64,000 bases of DNA from Anaeramoeba flamelloides (taxonomy: Eukaryota; Metamonada; Anaeramoebidae): NCBI GenBank assembly GCA_027625915.1, contig JANTQA010000047.1, positions 12,028,001 through 12,092,000 on the forward strand. The letters are read 5' to 3'. Shown piece by piece: positions 32,639-43,500 of the stretch. The first letter of the stretch is position 1; every line of letters begins with the position of its first letter. The translations under genes were made by a program, and so were the position numbers. A model generated the notes under the pieces. That model searched no databases and had not been told where the DNA came from. It was given only the letters and a program-made list of their open reading frames with translations.

Positions 32639-33036
32639 CAGTCAGTCCCACTTTTAAGGCACAAACTAGCAACGAAATTTAATACACAATAAAAATCTCT
32701 AATTAAGGCACAAAATTCATATTCTAGTACAGTCAGTTTCACTTTTAAGGCACAAACTTACAACGAAATTTAAGGCACAAAAAACATCTCAAATTAAGGC
32801 ACAAAATTCAAATTCTAGTTAAAATAAATTGTAAAAAATTAAATTCCAAAATTTGTGCCTTAATTTGAGATTTTTTTGTGCCTTAAATTTCGTTGCAAGT
32901 TTGTGCCTTAAAAGTGAAACTGACTGTAAAAAAAAATGTAAAAAAAAAAAAATCTCAAATAGTGTGCCTTAATTTGAGATTTTTATTGGGCCTTAAATTT
33001 CGTAGAAAGTTTGTGCCTTAAAAGTGAAACTGACTG
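32639..33036. mobile_element. CAGTC palindromic MITE (outer copy), itself invaded
   Basis: Outer arms 32639-32727 and 32929-33036 start CAGTCAGTCCCACTTTTAAG and end CTTAAAAGTGAAACTGACTG, flanked by TA on both sides. An intact copy (32730-32926) sits in its centre, again flanked by TA. CAGT ends plus TA target duplications are characteristic of Tc1/mariner-class elements; no transposase is present. Confidence 0.85.
32730..32926. mobile_element. CAGTC palindromic MITE (inner copy)
   Basis: 197 bp, almost entirely a perfect inverted repeat: CAGTCAGTTTCACTTTTAAG through AAATTAAGGCACAAAATTC, a short spacer, then the reverse complement. Flanked by TA at 32728-32729 and 32927-32928. Confidence 0.9.
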
Positions 33037-33370
33037 TAGGCTTTTCTTGATTTTTCTGTTTATTAGTTAAATATATTGATTTTCTAATAAAATAGAAAAC
33101 TCAAGAAAAGCTAGACACTAAAAAAATATTCATGTTAGGTTTTTTTAATTTTAGAAATGTATAGAAAATATCTTAAATTTTTGGTTTATTCCAAAAATTA
33201 AAAAAAAACTAGGTGTCTCGCGGACACTTTCTTTAACTTTTCAAGAATTTAAAAAATTGAGAAAAATTTATTTAATTTTCTGTTTATTTCACTAATTAAA
33301 AAAATTAAACATAGATTATTAAACATCCTTTATTATTAATATTATTATTTTTTTAGATGAGTTCTATATA

Positions 33371-33567
33371 CAGTCAATTTCACTTTTAAGGTACAAACTT
33401 TCAACGAAATTTAACACACAATAAAAATCTCAAATTAAGGCTCACAATTCAGATTCTAGTTAAACAAATTGTAAAAAAAAAAATTACAAATTTTGTGCTT
33501 TAATTTCAGATTTTTTTTGTACCTTAAATTTCGTTGAAAGTTTGTGCCTTAAAAGTGAAACTGACTG
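33371..33567. mobile_element. CAGTC palindromic MITE
   Basis: Starts CAGTCAATTTCACTTTTAAG and ends AAAAGTGAAACTGACTG. TA flanks on both sides; 197 bp; no coding capacity. Confidence 0.9.
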
Positions 33568-33646
33568 TAATCTATCACAAAGTATTTATGATCTTATCTT
33601 ATTCCATTAAACATACACATCTCTTCTCTTTCCCACACTTAATATA

Positions 33647-33844
33647 CAGTCAGTTTCACTTTTAAGGCACAAACTTTCAACGAAATTTAAGGCACAAAAA
33701 AAATCTGAAATTAAAGCACATTTTTTGGAATTTGTTTTTTTTACAATTTATTTTACTAGAATTTGAATTTTGAGCCTTAATTTGAGTTTTTTTTTGTGCC
33801 TTAAATTTCGTAGAAAGTTTGTGTCTTAAAAGTGAAACTGACTG
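33647..33844. mobile_element. CAGTC palindromic MITE
   Basis: Starts CAGTCAGTTTCACTTTTAAG and ends AAAAGTGAAACTGACTG with TA flanks. Arms differ by a few substitutions. Confidence 0.9.
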
Positions 33845-33880
33845 TAATTCTCAAATAATAACTCAATATTTTAAAATAAA

Positions 33881-34087
33881 CTATTTTTCCGTCAAAGGGG
33901 CCCAGTTGTAATACGTATAATATATGTGTTTAAGGGGTTTGCATAGGTATTAGATGAAAATTTAATTTTGGAAATTTTCCAAATTGAAATCATTTTTTCA
34001 CATTTCCAAACATTTTTGTTTTTTTTTCCATTTTTTTTATAAAACCTCATTCAGTTGCAAAAAAATTTTTTTAATGCAAGATCAATA
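33881..34087 (+). mobile_element. Family C fragment, truncated at a MITE insertion
   Basis: Left-end half of family C: TAAACTATTTTTCCGTCAAA through the poly-T block to ATGCAAGATCAATA. There the MITE 34088-34280 begins. Sequence beyond the MITE is not the expected continuation, so a rearrangement followed. Confidence 0.7.
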
Positions 34088-34280
34088 CAGTCAGTTTCAC
34101 TTTTAAGGCACAAACTTTCAACGAAATTTAAGGTACAAAAAAATCTCAAATTAAAGCACAAAATTTAGAATTTTTTTTACTGTTTATTTTTACTAGAATT
34201 TGAATTTTGTGCTTTAATTTGAGATTTTTTTGTGCCTTAAATTTCGTTGAAAGTTTGTGCCTTAAAAGTGAAACTGGTGG
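34088..34280. mobile_element. CAGTC palindromic MITE inserted in family C
   Basis: Starts CAGTCAGTTTCACTTTTAAG after TA; the right end is diverged (GTGAAACTGGTGG then TA). Inserted at the CAA|TA step of the family C motif AGATCAATAGTCAC. Confidence 0.85.
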
Positions 34281-34439
34281 TATTACAATTTTTAGAAGTC
34301 TAATATATCTCCAAAAATTGATTTAATGAGATTTTTTTATTTTCAAAAATTGAATTTTCGGTATTTTAAAAAATTTTGAATTAGGGTTTATTAATTAAGG
34401 ACTACCTTTTGAGGCGAAAACAGTAAAATAATGTAAACA

Positions 34440-34960
34440 TATTTTCTGTAAAATTTTACGAACATTTTTTCCAATATCAATTTTTTTTCATAATTGATCT
34501 CTAAAGAATAAATAAGAAATAAGTATAATAATACACACCCAAGAAACGTTGATACCTAAATGAAAAAAAAAAAAAAACAATTAAATCAATAGAATTTCTT
34601 CAAAATAGAAAAATAATAATTCTTGATAATTAAATTGAGAAACAATCAATCAGTTCATTTGAATCTTCAATTGAAGATAGAACGAAATTCCAAAGAAATC
34701 AACATCTTTTATTATCAATCAATGAAAACTTTCAATAACCTTATATTAACACCTTTTTTCTTAGTGCCAATGTACCTTATAATGAAAAAAAAAAAAAAAA
34801 AATTACAAGTTAAAAAAAAAATGTTAAAAATTCGAAGAAATGATTTAAAAATTTGAAATTCCAAAATAAAATTTGCTTCTAATATTATCCAAACCCCGAA
34901 TTTACTAAAAAAACTTACCACCATTGACTGTAAAAGATTTTACAAAAAAGGAATATCTAT
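34440..34960 (-). mobile_element. Decayed family C copy, inverted
   Basis: Resembles the inverse of family C: AATAAATAAGAAATAAG, AAGAAACGTTGATACCT and TTCAATTGAAGATAGAACG align with the copies at 44919 and 35309. Ends are not clear. Confidence 0.5.
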
Positions 34961-35308
34961 ATTTTAAATAATATTACAATATTATTTTTACTCAACCTTC
35001 AAAACCTATATTATTAATATAATTTAAAGATGTATCTATAATACTTAATAAAATGATTTTTTACAAGAAAATACAATTTTAGTAATTTATTTCTAACTTT
35101 ACATTTAATTCAAAAAAAAGGGTTTTGGAGTAATTATATAATTTCACTTTATAAAATTTAAATTATTGAAAAAAAAAAAAAAAAAAAAAAAAAAATGAAA
35201 AATAAACAAAATTGAAAGTTCAATAATTTAAGTAGTGTGATAACATTTATTTCCCCTATGAAATAATTTCAAATTCTTTTCTATAAAATGAAGTAATTCC
35301 TGATTGTA

Positions 35309-35830
35309 TAAACTTTATTTTTATCAAAGGTGACCCAAGAAAAGTTTCAAATATCAATTATCGTTTATAATCAACCTTTAAAGGAGAAATAAGAAATAAG
35401 TTATATAATAAAATACCTCAAAGAATAGTTGATAAACAAAGGAAGTAAACTAAGCTAACCAATTCAAAAATATTGTTAAAAATTGAAAAACTAAAATTTT
35501 AAGGCATAATTGAAAGAAAAAACAATTTTCATTTTGATCTTTAATTGAAGATCTAAGTAAAATCCCAATTAAAATCAAATATTTTTTCATAATAATTTCC
35601 ACGAAATCAACAACCTTAGAATAACATTTTTTCACTTAGTTATTTTTGATCCACACAATACAAAAAAAGATTTACAAAACAATGGGGTTTCTAAAAAAAA
35701 AAAAAAAAATGATTTCAATTTTGAAATTTCCAAAAATAAAATATTTTTTTTTCAAATATCCATTCAAGCTCTTCAAACACATATAATTCACCCCATCACA
35801 ACCGGGCTGTGTTGACTGGAAAATCGTTTA
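35309..35830 (-). mobile_element. Family C element, inverted, lacking C2
   Basis: Runs from TAAACTTTATTTTTATCAAA to GTTGACTGGAAAATCGTTTA (the inverse of the left terminus), 522 bp. The C2 site (GATCTTTAATTGAAGATC) is uninterrupted. Confidence 0.8.
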
Positions 35831-35835
35831 GAGTA

Positions 35836-36318
35836 GTGAAAAAAATACCGGACATGAAAAAAATCCCGGACAAGATTTTTAATTGTGAATATTAGTAAAA
35901 TTATTGTGTAATTTCATTTATTTACAATCAAATTCCCTTTTTTAATAATCTAACTTTTTCAATTATAACTCCCCCACTTATTAGAATGATGATTGATGAA
36001 ATCACACTTGTTCAAAACACAATTCAATCAATCAAAAAACAAGAATAAAAATTATCATTTTCCAAACTCTAGTAAACCTCTATAAAACTCGATTGTTTTT
36101 CAAAAAAAGTTGATCAACATTAGGCTATCAAACAATTACTCGAGTATTCTAGAGACACCTTACTTTGATGGACTTTAGGTAGGTTTATTACTAATCTCAT
36201 AATAAAATTGGTTATTTATAATAAGGATTTAATTGAAATTATACAAAAATTTTACTAATAATCACAATTAAAAATCTTGTCCGGGATTTTTTTCATGTCC
36301 GGTATTTTTTTCCCAACT
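35836..36318. mobile_element. Element J: palindromic MITE with CCGGAC ends
   Basis: Left TGAAAAAAATACCGGACATG, then AAAAAAATCCCGGACAAGAT and TTTTAATTGTGAATATTAGT; the right side at 36240-36318 is its inverse. Arms are about 75 bp, the spacer about 320 bp, with no protein. It abuts the family C copy ending at 35830. These are the only CpG-rich words in the area. Confidence 0.75.
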
Positions 36319-36630
36319 ATACAAATAAATTATTAAAAAAAAAAAAAAAACGATTCACTAAAACAATGTAAATACTTTTTAAAAAAAAATAAAAAATATA
36401 AAATAAAAAATAATATTTGATTAATTTTATTAAAACTTTTTCTCTTCTTATTTTTTTTTAATTCCAAATATTGAATATTATTAAATATTATTTTGAAAAA
36501 AAAAATATAAAAAAAAACGAAAAAATCAAAAATCAAAAGGAAATGTAAAACAAGAAATAATAAAAATAAGGATTATAGTTCAAAAATAGAAACCAAGAAT
36601 AAATAATAAAAATTGAACGAATAAAAAAAC

Positions 36631-39600
36631 CTACCAATTTGGTTTTTCAATTTGTAGACTTAATTCCCACATTTCGTCTTCTGTTAATATTGCATCTCTT
36701 TCAAAAAATTCTTTAACAATTCTAAAATAAATGACATTGTATTTGACGGATTGGCATTTTTTGATAAAGCGTATAACATTATAGACTCTTCTTTTTTTTG
36801 CCCAATTGATTAGGTTATTCTCAAGCCGCTTGGGCAATTCTTGCGTGTATGTAAGATCAGTTAAAAAGAGACCTAAAAAGGGGATCATTGGGAGAGTGCT
36901 CCCCTTGTAGGCCCGCCGCAATTCCTGATAACCGCCTATGGCATTGGTTAATGAACTTAACTGTTCAAATGTTTTTAGCATTTCTGATGGAAGACGCTTC
37001 CAAGTGCCGTCCAACCTAGCCACTGCGGAGCATTCCATGCCAGCCATCAATGCCAGTAAATCATTGTAATTGTTCATTTTTCTGAGATGCAATGCCAAAT
37101 TGAGCAGCTTAACAACCAATTTAATTCTTTGCTTATTATCCTCTTCCCTTAAGATCAAAGTACTGCACCAATCTGCGACGCGGTTAAACCGATGAATAAA
37201 GGCCATAACATTTGGGCTGATTTCTAACTTATTTTTTGAAGTCCAAGCTGAATCTAGCAATTCACTTGTTTTAATTTTTGTTAACATATTATGACCAAAT
37301 AAAGATAATAAATTAGCGACATCTGTATTATTTAAATCGAAAAATGTCAAATCTTTTAAATCCGGGAATTTGGGTAATTTGATTGGCTCTGGTTTCACAC
37401 GTTTTTGAGTTACTTTATTTTCAAAATCTTCAAAGGTCTTCCAATTGTTGATGGGCTTTACTCGATCCTTTTTTGTTGACATTAATTCAATTTGCATCCC
37501 CTTTTCGCTCACCTTTTCACTTTCATTCATCATAACAACATCCCTTGCAAATGACAGAACCATGCCTTTCACTTCTTGTGATAAACTTGCAGCCTTATGC
37601 TCATAGATTTGAATAATGATTTTTAAAATTAATAATTGTTTCCTTTCCCTTTCTTCTTTTTCTTCTTTACTTTCTTCACTTTCTTCACCTTCTATTCCCT
37701 TTTCCTTTTTCTCCCCCTTTTCCATTTTAATTTCCATTTCTTTTTTTATTCCATTTTCATCATTATTTAAATTCTGCTTCTTTAATTTGTTTTTAAAATA
37801 ATGCTTAGGAATTTCAAAGCTTTCAAATAATTTTTTCATAAAAAATTCAACCGAAGAAAATATAGGTAACGATTCATAAAACACATCTAAAAACTCCACT
37901 GTGTAATTATCCGGATCTGTCAAGATTTCAATTGATTTATTAAAACTTGCACCTCTAATTTTTTCATATAGCTTTAATTTTTTATTGCTTTGCTTTTCAA
38001 GATCTTTTTCCCAAATTAAATTTTTTACATTCAGTTCTTTTTCATACCAATAGCCTAGATCATCAGGAATTTTTTTTATTTCTCCTTTTTCTTCTTCAAT
38101 TATAATATTATGATTAATGGACTTTTTTCTTTGGGTTATTATTAATTTTAAGACAGAGCCAAAAGCAATACCTTCTTCAGATAAACTTTTATTTTTTTTT
38201 ACCATAATTAATTCACTTACATCTTCATCATTAAAATTACTATTCATTTTATATTCAACACACAATAGGATAAATTTAACTTCAATATTTTCATCTTCGT
38301 TGTCATCTTCTGTTTTTAATGAATAAGCTTCTTGAATAAATTTTATAAAATTTTCCACAAGAATACTAAAATCAACAACTAGATATTTTTTTCGATTATC
38401 TGGTAAAATTAAAGTAATTTTCCCTGGTTTGTGTTGATATTTTAAATAGTCATAATTTAAAATCTAGGAGAATATTATTGAATAAAATGTTATATATATA
38501 TATATATATATATTGTTAATTTTAGATAGAAATAAGAAATAAAAAATTCAAAATTAATAAATAAAGTAAAATAAATATTTTTAATATATATAAATATATA
38601 TATATAAACTATTTTTTCAGTCAAAGGGGCCCAGTTGTAATGCGTAAAATACGTGGGTTTAAAGGGTTTGCATAGATATTAGAAGAAACATTTAATTTTG
38701 GAAAATTTCAAAATTGAAATCATTTTTTCACATTTTTACACATTTTTGATTTTTTTTTTCGATTTTTTTTTTTAAAACCTCATTCAGTTTCAAAAAATTT
38801 TTTTATTGCAAGATCAATAGTCACCTGGTAAAAATGTGTTATTCTAAGGTTATTGAAACTGTGAAAATGATTGTTGAGAAATCATATTGATTTCTATTGC
38901 AATTCTATTCGATCTTTGATCTTGATATTTGTTTAATAAATGTGAAAAATTTTCACTTCATTTTCATTTCCTTTTTCAAAATAGAGACCACAAATCCCAA
39001 CACACTTCGTTTGTGGACTGGATTTATAAAAGAAAAGTATGAAAAATAAAGTGAAAATTGTTTCCTATTTATTATTCAAATACCAGTAAAAGTTCAAAAC
39101 GAACATTCTTGTTTATCTCAATTGAGGCCAAACGAATTTGAATTTTTCAATTTTTAAGAAAATTTTTTGATTAATTAGTTTTCCTACATACGAGTATCAA
39201 CAATTCTTTAATATGTATTATTCTGTTTATTTCTTATTTTTTCTTCAAAGGTCAATTCTATAAAATAATTGATATTTGAAAAAAATGTTGGGCCACTTTG
39301 ACTGAAACAGAGTTTATATAGTTATTCAAGTAAATCTTTTGATGTAAAATTCCACAATAATAAAAGATTTAATATTTTCAAAATCGAATGAAAAAAATAA
39401 AAGTTGTTTTGCTTTGTAATAGGTTACATAATATATATATATATATATAAGAGTTGTTCAGAATAAAATTTGATAAGTAAATCAAAAAAAAAAAAAAAAA
39501 AAAAACAAGTTAAATAATTAAACCTTGTTTTAGAAAAAGAGAGTTGTATTTTCTTGTTTTTTTTTTGTTTATCAATTAAATTAATGTATTTTCAGAATAA

Positions 39601-40518
39601 AGTAGAAAAATTTAATAAAGTTTATTTATTGTTTATTTATTTATTGTGATAAAGGAGTAATCAAAGAAAATTTACTAAATAAAAAAGAGAAGAAGAAAAA
39701 TAATTAAAACATTAAAGTAAAAAAATATTATATCATTTACATGACCAAATTAAAAATTATCCACTGTCGTTAGGTTTTTCAGGGTTTGAAAGAATTGAGT
39801 AAAATCCTTGATTTTACTAAATTATTTCGAATTCTAGAAAACGGTCGTTAGCTTTTTTTTACTTTTTGAAATGCAAAGAAAATTTATTTAATTTTCTTTA
39901 CATTCCAAAAATTAAAAAAAACCTAGGAACTCTACGGCACTTGACGACACGTCACCTGAAACAGGAGGAGTAAAAACCCGATAAAAAGATTATTAATAAT
40001 AAGATTCCACAAACTGTGATTAATGAATTGATATTCCACTGTCGTTAGGTTTTTTTTAATTTAAAAGAATGGGGTAAAATCTTTGATTCTGCTCAATTCT
40101 TTTGAATTAAAAAAAACCAAGACACTACCTCCGAAAAGTGGGGCACTATGTACCCGAATTTGTATATTTTTTTACTATTTTAGGAATTTTTTATTTTCAA
40201 TTTTTTTATTTTCATTTTTTCTTTATTAACTTAAGTTTTCTAACCATAAGAGCTTTGATGAAAAATTCTCGACAAGAACAATAAATTTCGTAATTTTGAT
40301 TAGCCAGATTAAGGAGCTTTTTGAGTATTTTTTCCAAGAATAACATTTTTATATACATTTTTTTCTAAAATTTTTGCTATTTTTTTTTTCCATTTGATTC
40401 TGATAAATTTATATCTTTCAAAAATTTAATAAAGTCCTTTTATTTATTTATCGGGAGAGGGAAGTAAATTAAGAAAAAATCATCGAAATAAAAAAGGCGG
40501 AGAAGAAATATAGATAGA

Positions 40519-40551
<33 letters not shown>

Positions 40552-43500
40552 AGCACAACCGAATTTAGCTAAATTTCATCAAGTTTTAAATAAAACATTT
40601 AAAATTATATTGATACACTAATAAATTTATTTTTTTATTTACCTTTAACCCGGATTTTAATTATAATCTAAAGTCAAAATAGTTCAAAGATTAAATAAAT
40701 TATGTTATTGTATTTTATTTTTATTTTTATTTTTTATTTTTTTAATTTTAGAGTTGATTACTTTATCTATTAAAAAATTTTTTATTGATTTAATTTAAAA
40801 GTATTAAATGAAATTATTTGACAATTTTTTTTTTTTTTTTCAGTATTTTTTTTTGTTTGAATTTATGTTTGAAAAAATTATTCATATTAAACTTTTAATT
40901 CTGTCCTTAAAAAATGAATTTATTTTTTTTTTAATTTTTTAAATTAGAAATTTTATTATGTTAATAATAGTAATTTTAAAACACAATACATTAATTTATT
41001 AATAATAATTATAAAATTTACAACGTTGTTAATTTTAAGATAAATAAAATAAATAAATAAAAGACAATAATGAGAACTTTTCGGGTACCCAGTGCCCCAC
41101 TTTTCGGAGTCGTGGAATACCAATTTATTAATCACAGTTTGTGGAATCTTATTATTAATAATCTTTTTATCGGGCTTTTACTCCTCCTGTTTCAGGACGT
41201 GGATAATTTTTAATTTGGTCATGTAAATGATAGTATTATTTTTTTACTTTAATGTTTTAATTATTTTTCTTCTTCTCTTTTTTTATTTAGTAAATTTTCT
41301 TTGATTACTCCTTTCTCACAATAAATAAATACTGAGAACTTTTCATTTTTTTTTAAGTCAAAATTTCAATAAATATTTATTTAAGAGAAAAATGAAATTT
41401 GATTCTTTAGGCCAGAATTAAAAGTTTAATATGAATTATTTTCTCAAACATAAATTCAAACAAAAAAAAACACTGGAAAAAACAAAAAAAAAAAAAATTG
41501 TTAGTATATATACATTTGATAATTTAGAACCAAACAGTAAAGAATCTTTTTAAAGATAAAGTAATCAATCCTAAAATTTAAAAAAAAATATAAAATAATT
41601 TTTTAAATATTATTCAAAGATATTAAAATAATCTCAGAAGTCAAGATTTTTTTTTTTTGCATTTTGTTATTAGTAAAAAGTTGAAAAAAAAATATATTAA
41701 AATTTTGAATGTGTCAATCTAAATTAATCCAGATATTGGAAAATAATTTTTGGTCTATGGCCTCTTAACCAATAATATTGTTTATTTTTTGTCTAGATTT
41801 TAAAAAGTCAAAAATTTAAAAATAGTTAAAATTAAAAAAACAATTATTAATCTAACTGTGACTGTTGGCCCAATAATTTACATTTAAAAAAAATTATTTG
41901 TTGAAAAAATTGCCAAATTTCATTATGGAAAAAAAAAATTATTTTTGAATTTTTAATTTATATTTATTTTTATTTTTACAATTATTTTTAACCAAAAATA
42001 TACATTGCTATTGAATGGTAATCAATAGATGAAACAAAATTTCTATGTGATGTCAAAATAACTTTTGCAATGAATAAATTATTTAATAAAGTATTTTAGG
42101 TAAATTTTGGGAGTGAAGAGTCACCCAAAAAAATATTTTTTTGCCAAAGAATGATATGTTTTAATTTTTAATAGTAAAAAGTTTTTGATGTTTAGACAAA
42201 CTTTTCAAAAAAAAAAATTTAAAAATTTTGACAAAATTTCGATTGAAAAATAATAAAATCACAAGAATCAACTAAAAAATTTTCAAATGTATAAAATTAT
42301 TTTCAAGATATTTTTTTATTGGATGTACATATATACAATTTTTAATAAAAAATTTTTTCTTTCAAAGATAATTGTTGATAAATATTATATCTTGAAATCT
42401 TTTCATACAAATTGAAATTAAAATATTTATTTCAAAGGCAATTAGGTTATTTGTGGTCCTAAAGGAGATATAGACGATTATCAAGTTAATGATTTGTAAA
42501 ATTGTGATAAAAACCATATTTTTTACAAAATTAAAAATTTTTTCTTCTAATTTTTCTTGGAATTGGTCTCCTAACTATTGCTTTTTTATTTTAAATCAAT
42601 TTTTTTTTATTATTTTTATTCAACTTTAATTAATAACTATTCCTTTAAATTATTTTTATATTTTGAATGAATACTTTTTTCAGAACAATAATTTTTTTTA
42701 AAAAATTGATAAATAAAAAAGAAAAGAAAAAATATTTATAATAAATCCAAAAAACAAAAAAAAAAAAAAAAAAAAATTACTGATGCTAGGTCATAATAAT
42801 ATGATAAAGGCTTATCTGAACTGGAAGGAGCCCAATAACCAAAAATTAACACTCTTTTATCGAGCTCTTCGTCGATCTCTTCTTGGCCAATTTCAGAATT
42901 CACTTCAAAAAAGGGAAATTTTTTGTAATTTTTCTTTTTTTTTACGATTTCTTTTTTCTTTTCAGTTGATTGTACCAATTGTTGTTTATTATTTTTTAAA
43001 TTGTCAGTTTCTTGAATTGTTTTCCCCTTCATTGATATTCCATACATTCCAGGTGGTGGATTATAAGTATTCAAAAGAAGACTTGAAATTTTTGAAACTG
43101 GGGTGGATGTTTCCACTGTTGTCCACGTTTTTTTTAAATTTTGGAAATAAGAAGGTAAAAAAATATCACATTGATCTTGAACTAATTTTCTGATCATTAA
43201 TTTACGATATTTATATTTATAAACCTTCTGATTTTTATTTAAAAATTCACCATTTTCTTTATAGCTTCCTTTTCTTAATTCTTCAAACAAAGCAAATGAT
43301 TTTTTTTCTAAACTTATATTAACATTTTCGGAATTTGCATTATTATTATTATTTCCATCATTTTCATTTTCATTTTCAGAATTTAAACTTGATCCAGAAT
43401 CCGAATTTGAATCAGAATCCGAATCCGTATCAGAATTAGTTGTTGAATCTGTGTCGGAGGAATTGTTGGTTTTTTTTTTTCCCTTTTTATTAGGATCTGC

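Larger units (their letters stand above)
32540..33240. repeat. Family A hairpin array split by nested CAGTC MITEs
   Basis: The left part carries the CCAGAATTCAACGGAATTGA hairpin (32555-32620). The right part (33039-33230) carries CTTTTCTTGATTTTTCTGTT and its mirror AGAAAACTCAAGAAAAGCTA. The MITE pair at 32639-33036 lies between them, so the array is older than the MITEs. Confidence 0.65.
39643..41470. repeat. Family F large inverted repeat (RasGEF intron 3)
   Basis: Left blocks 39655-39764 (AGTAATCAAAGAAAATTTAC..CCAAATTAAAAATTATCCAC), 39953-40030 (CTGAAACAGGAGGAGTAAAA..) and 40131-40290 recur in inverse order at 41085-41330, and AATTATTCATATTAAACTTT (about 40877) recurs in inverse near 41430. 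The left arm has two family A hairpins (39765-39952, 40031-40131) that the right arm lacks at the matching points. Confidence 0.75.
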
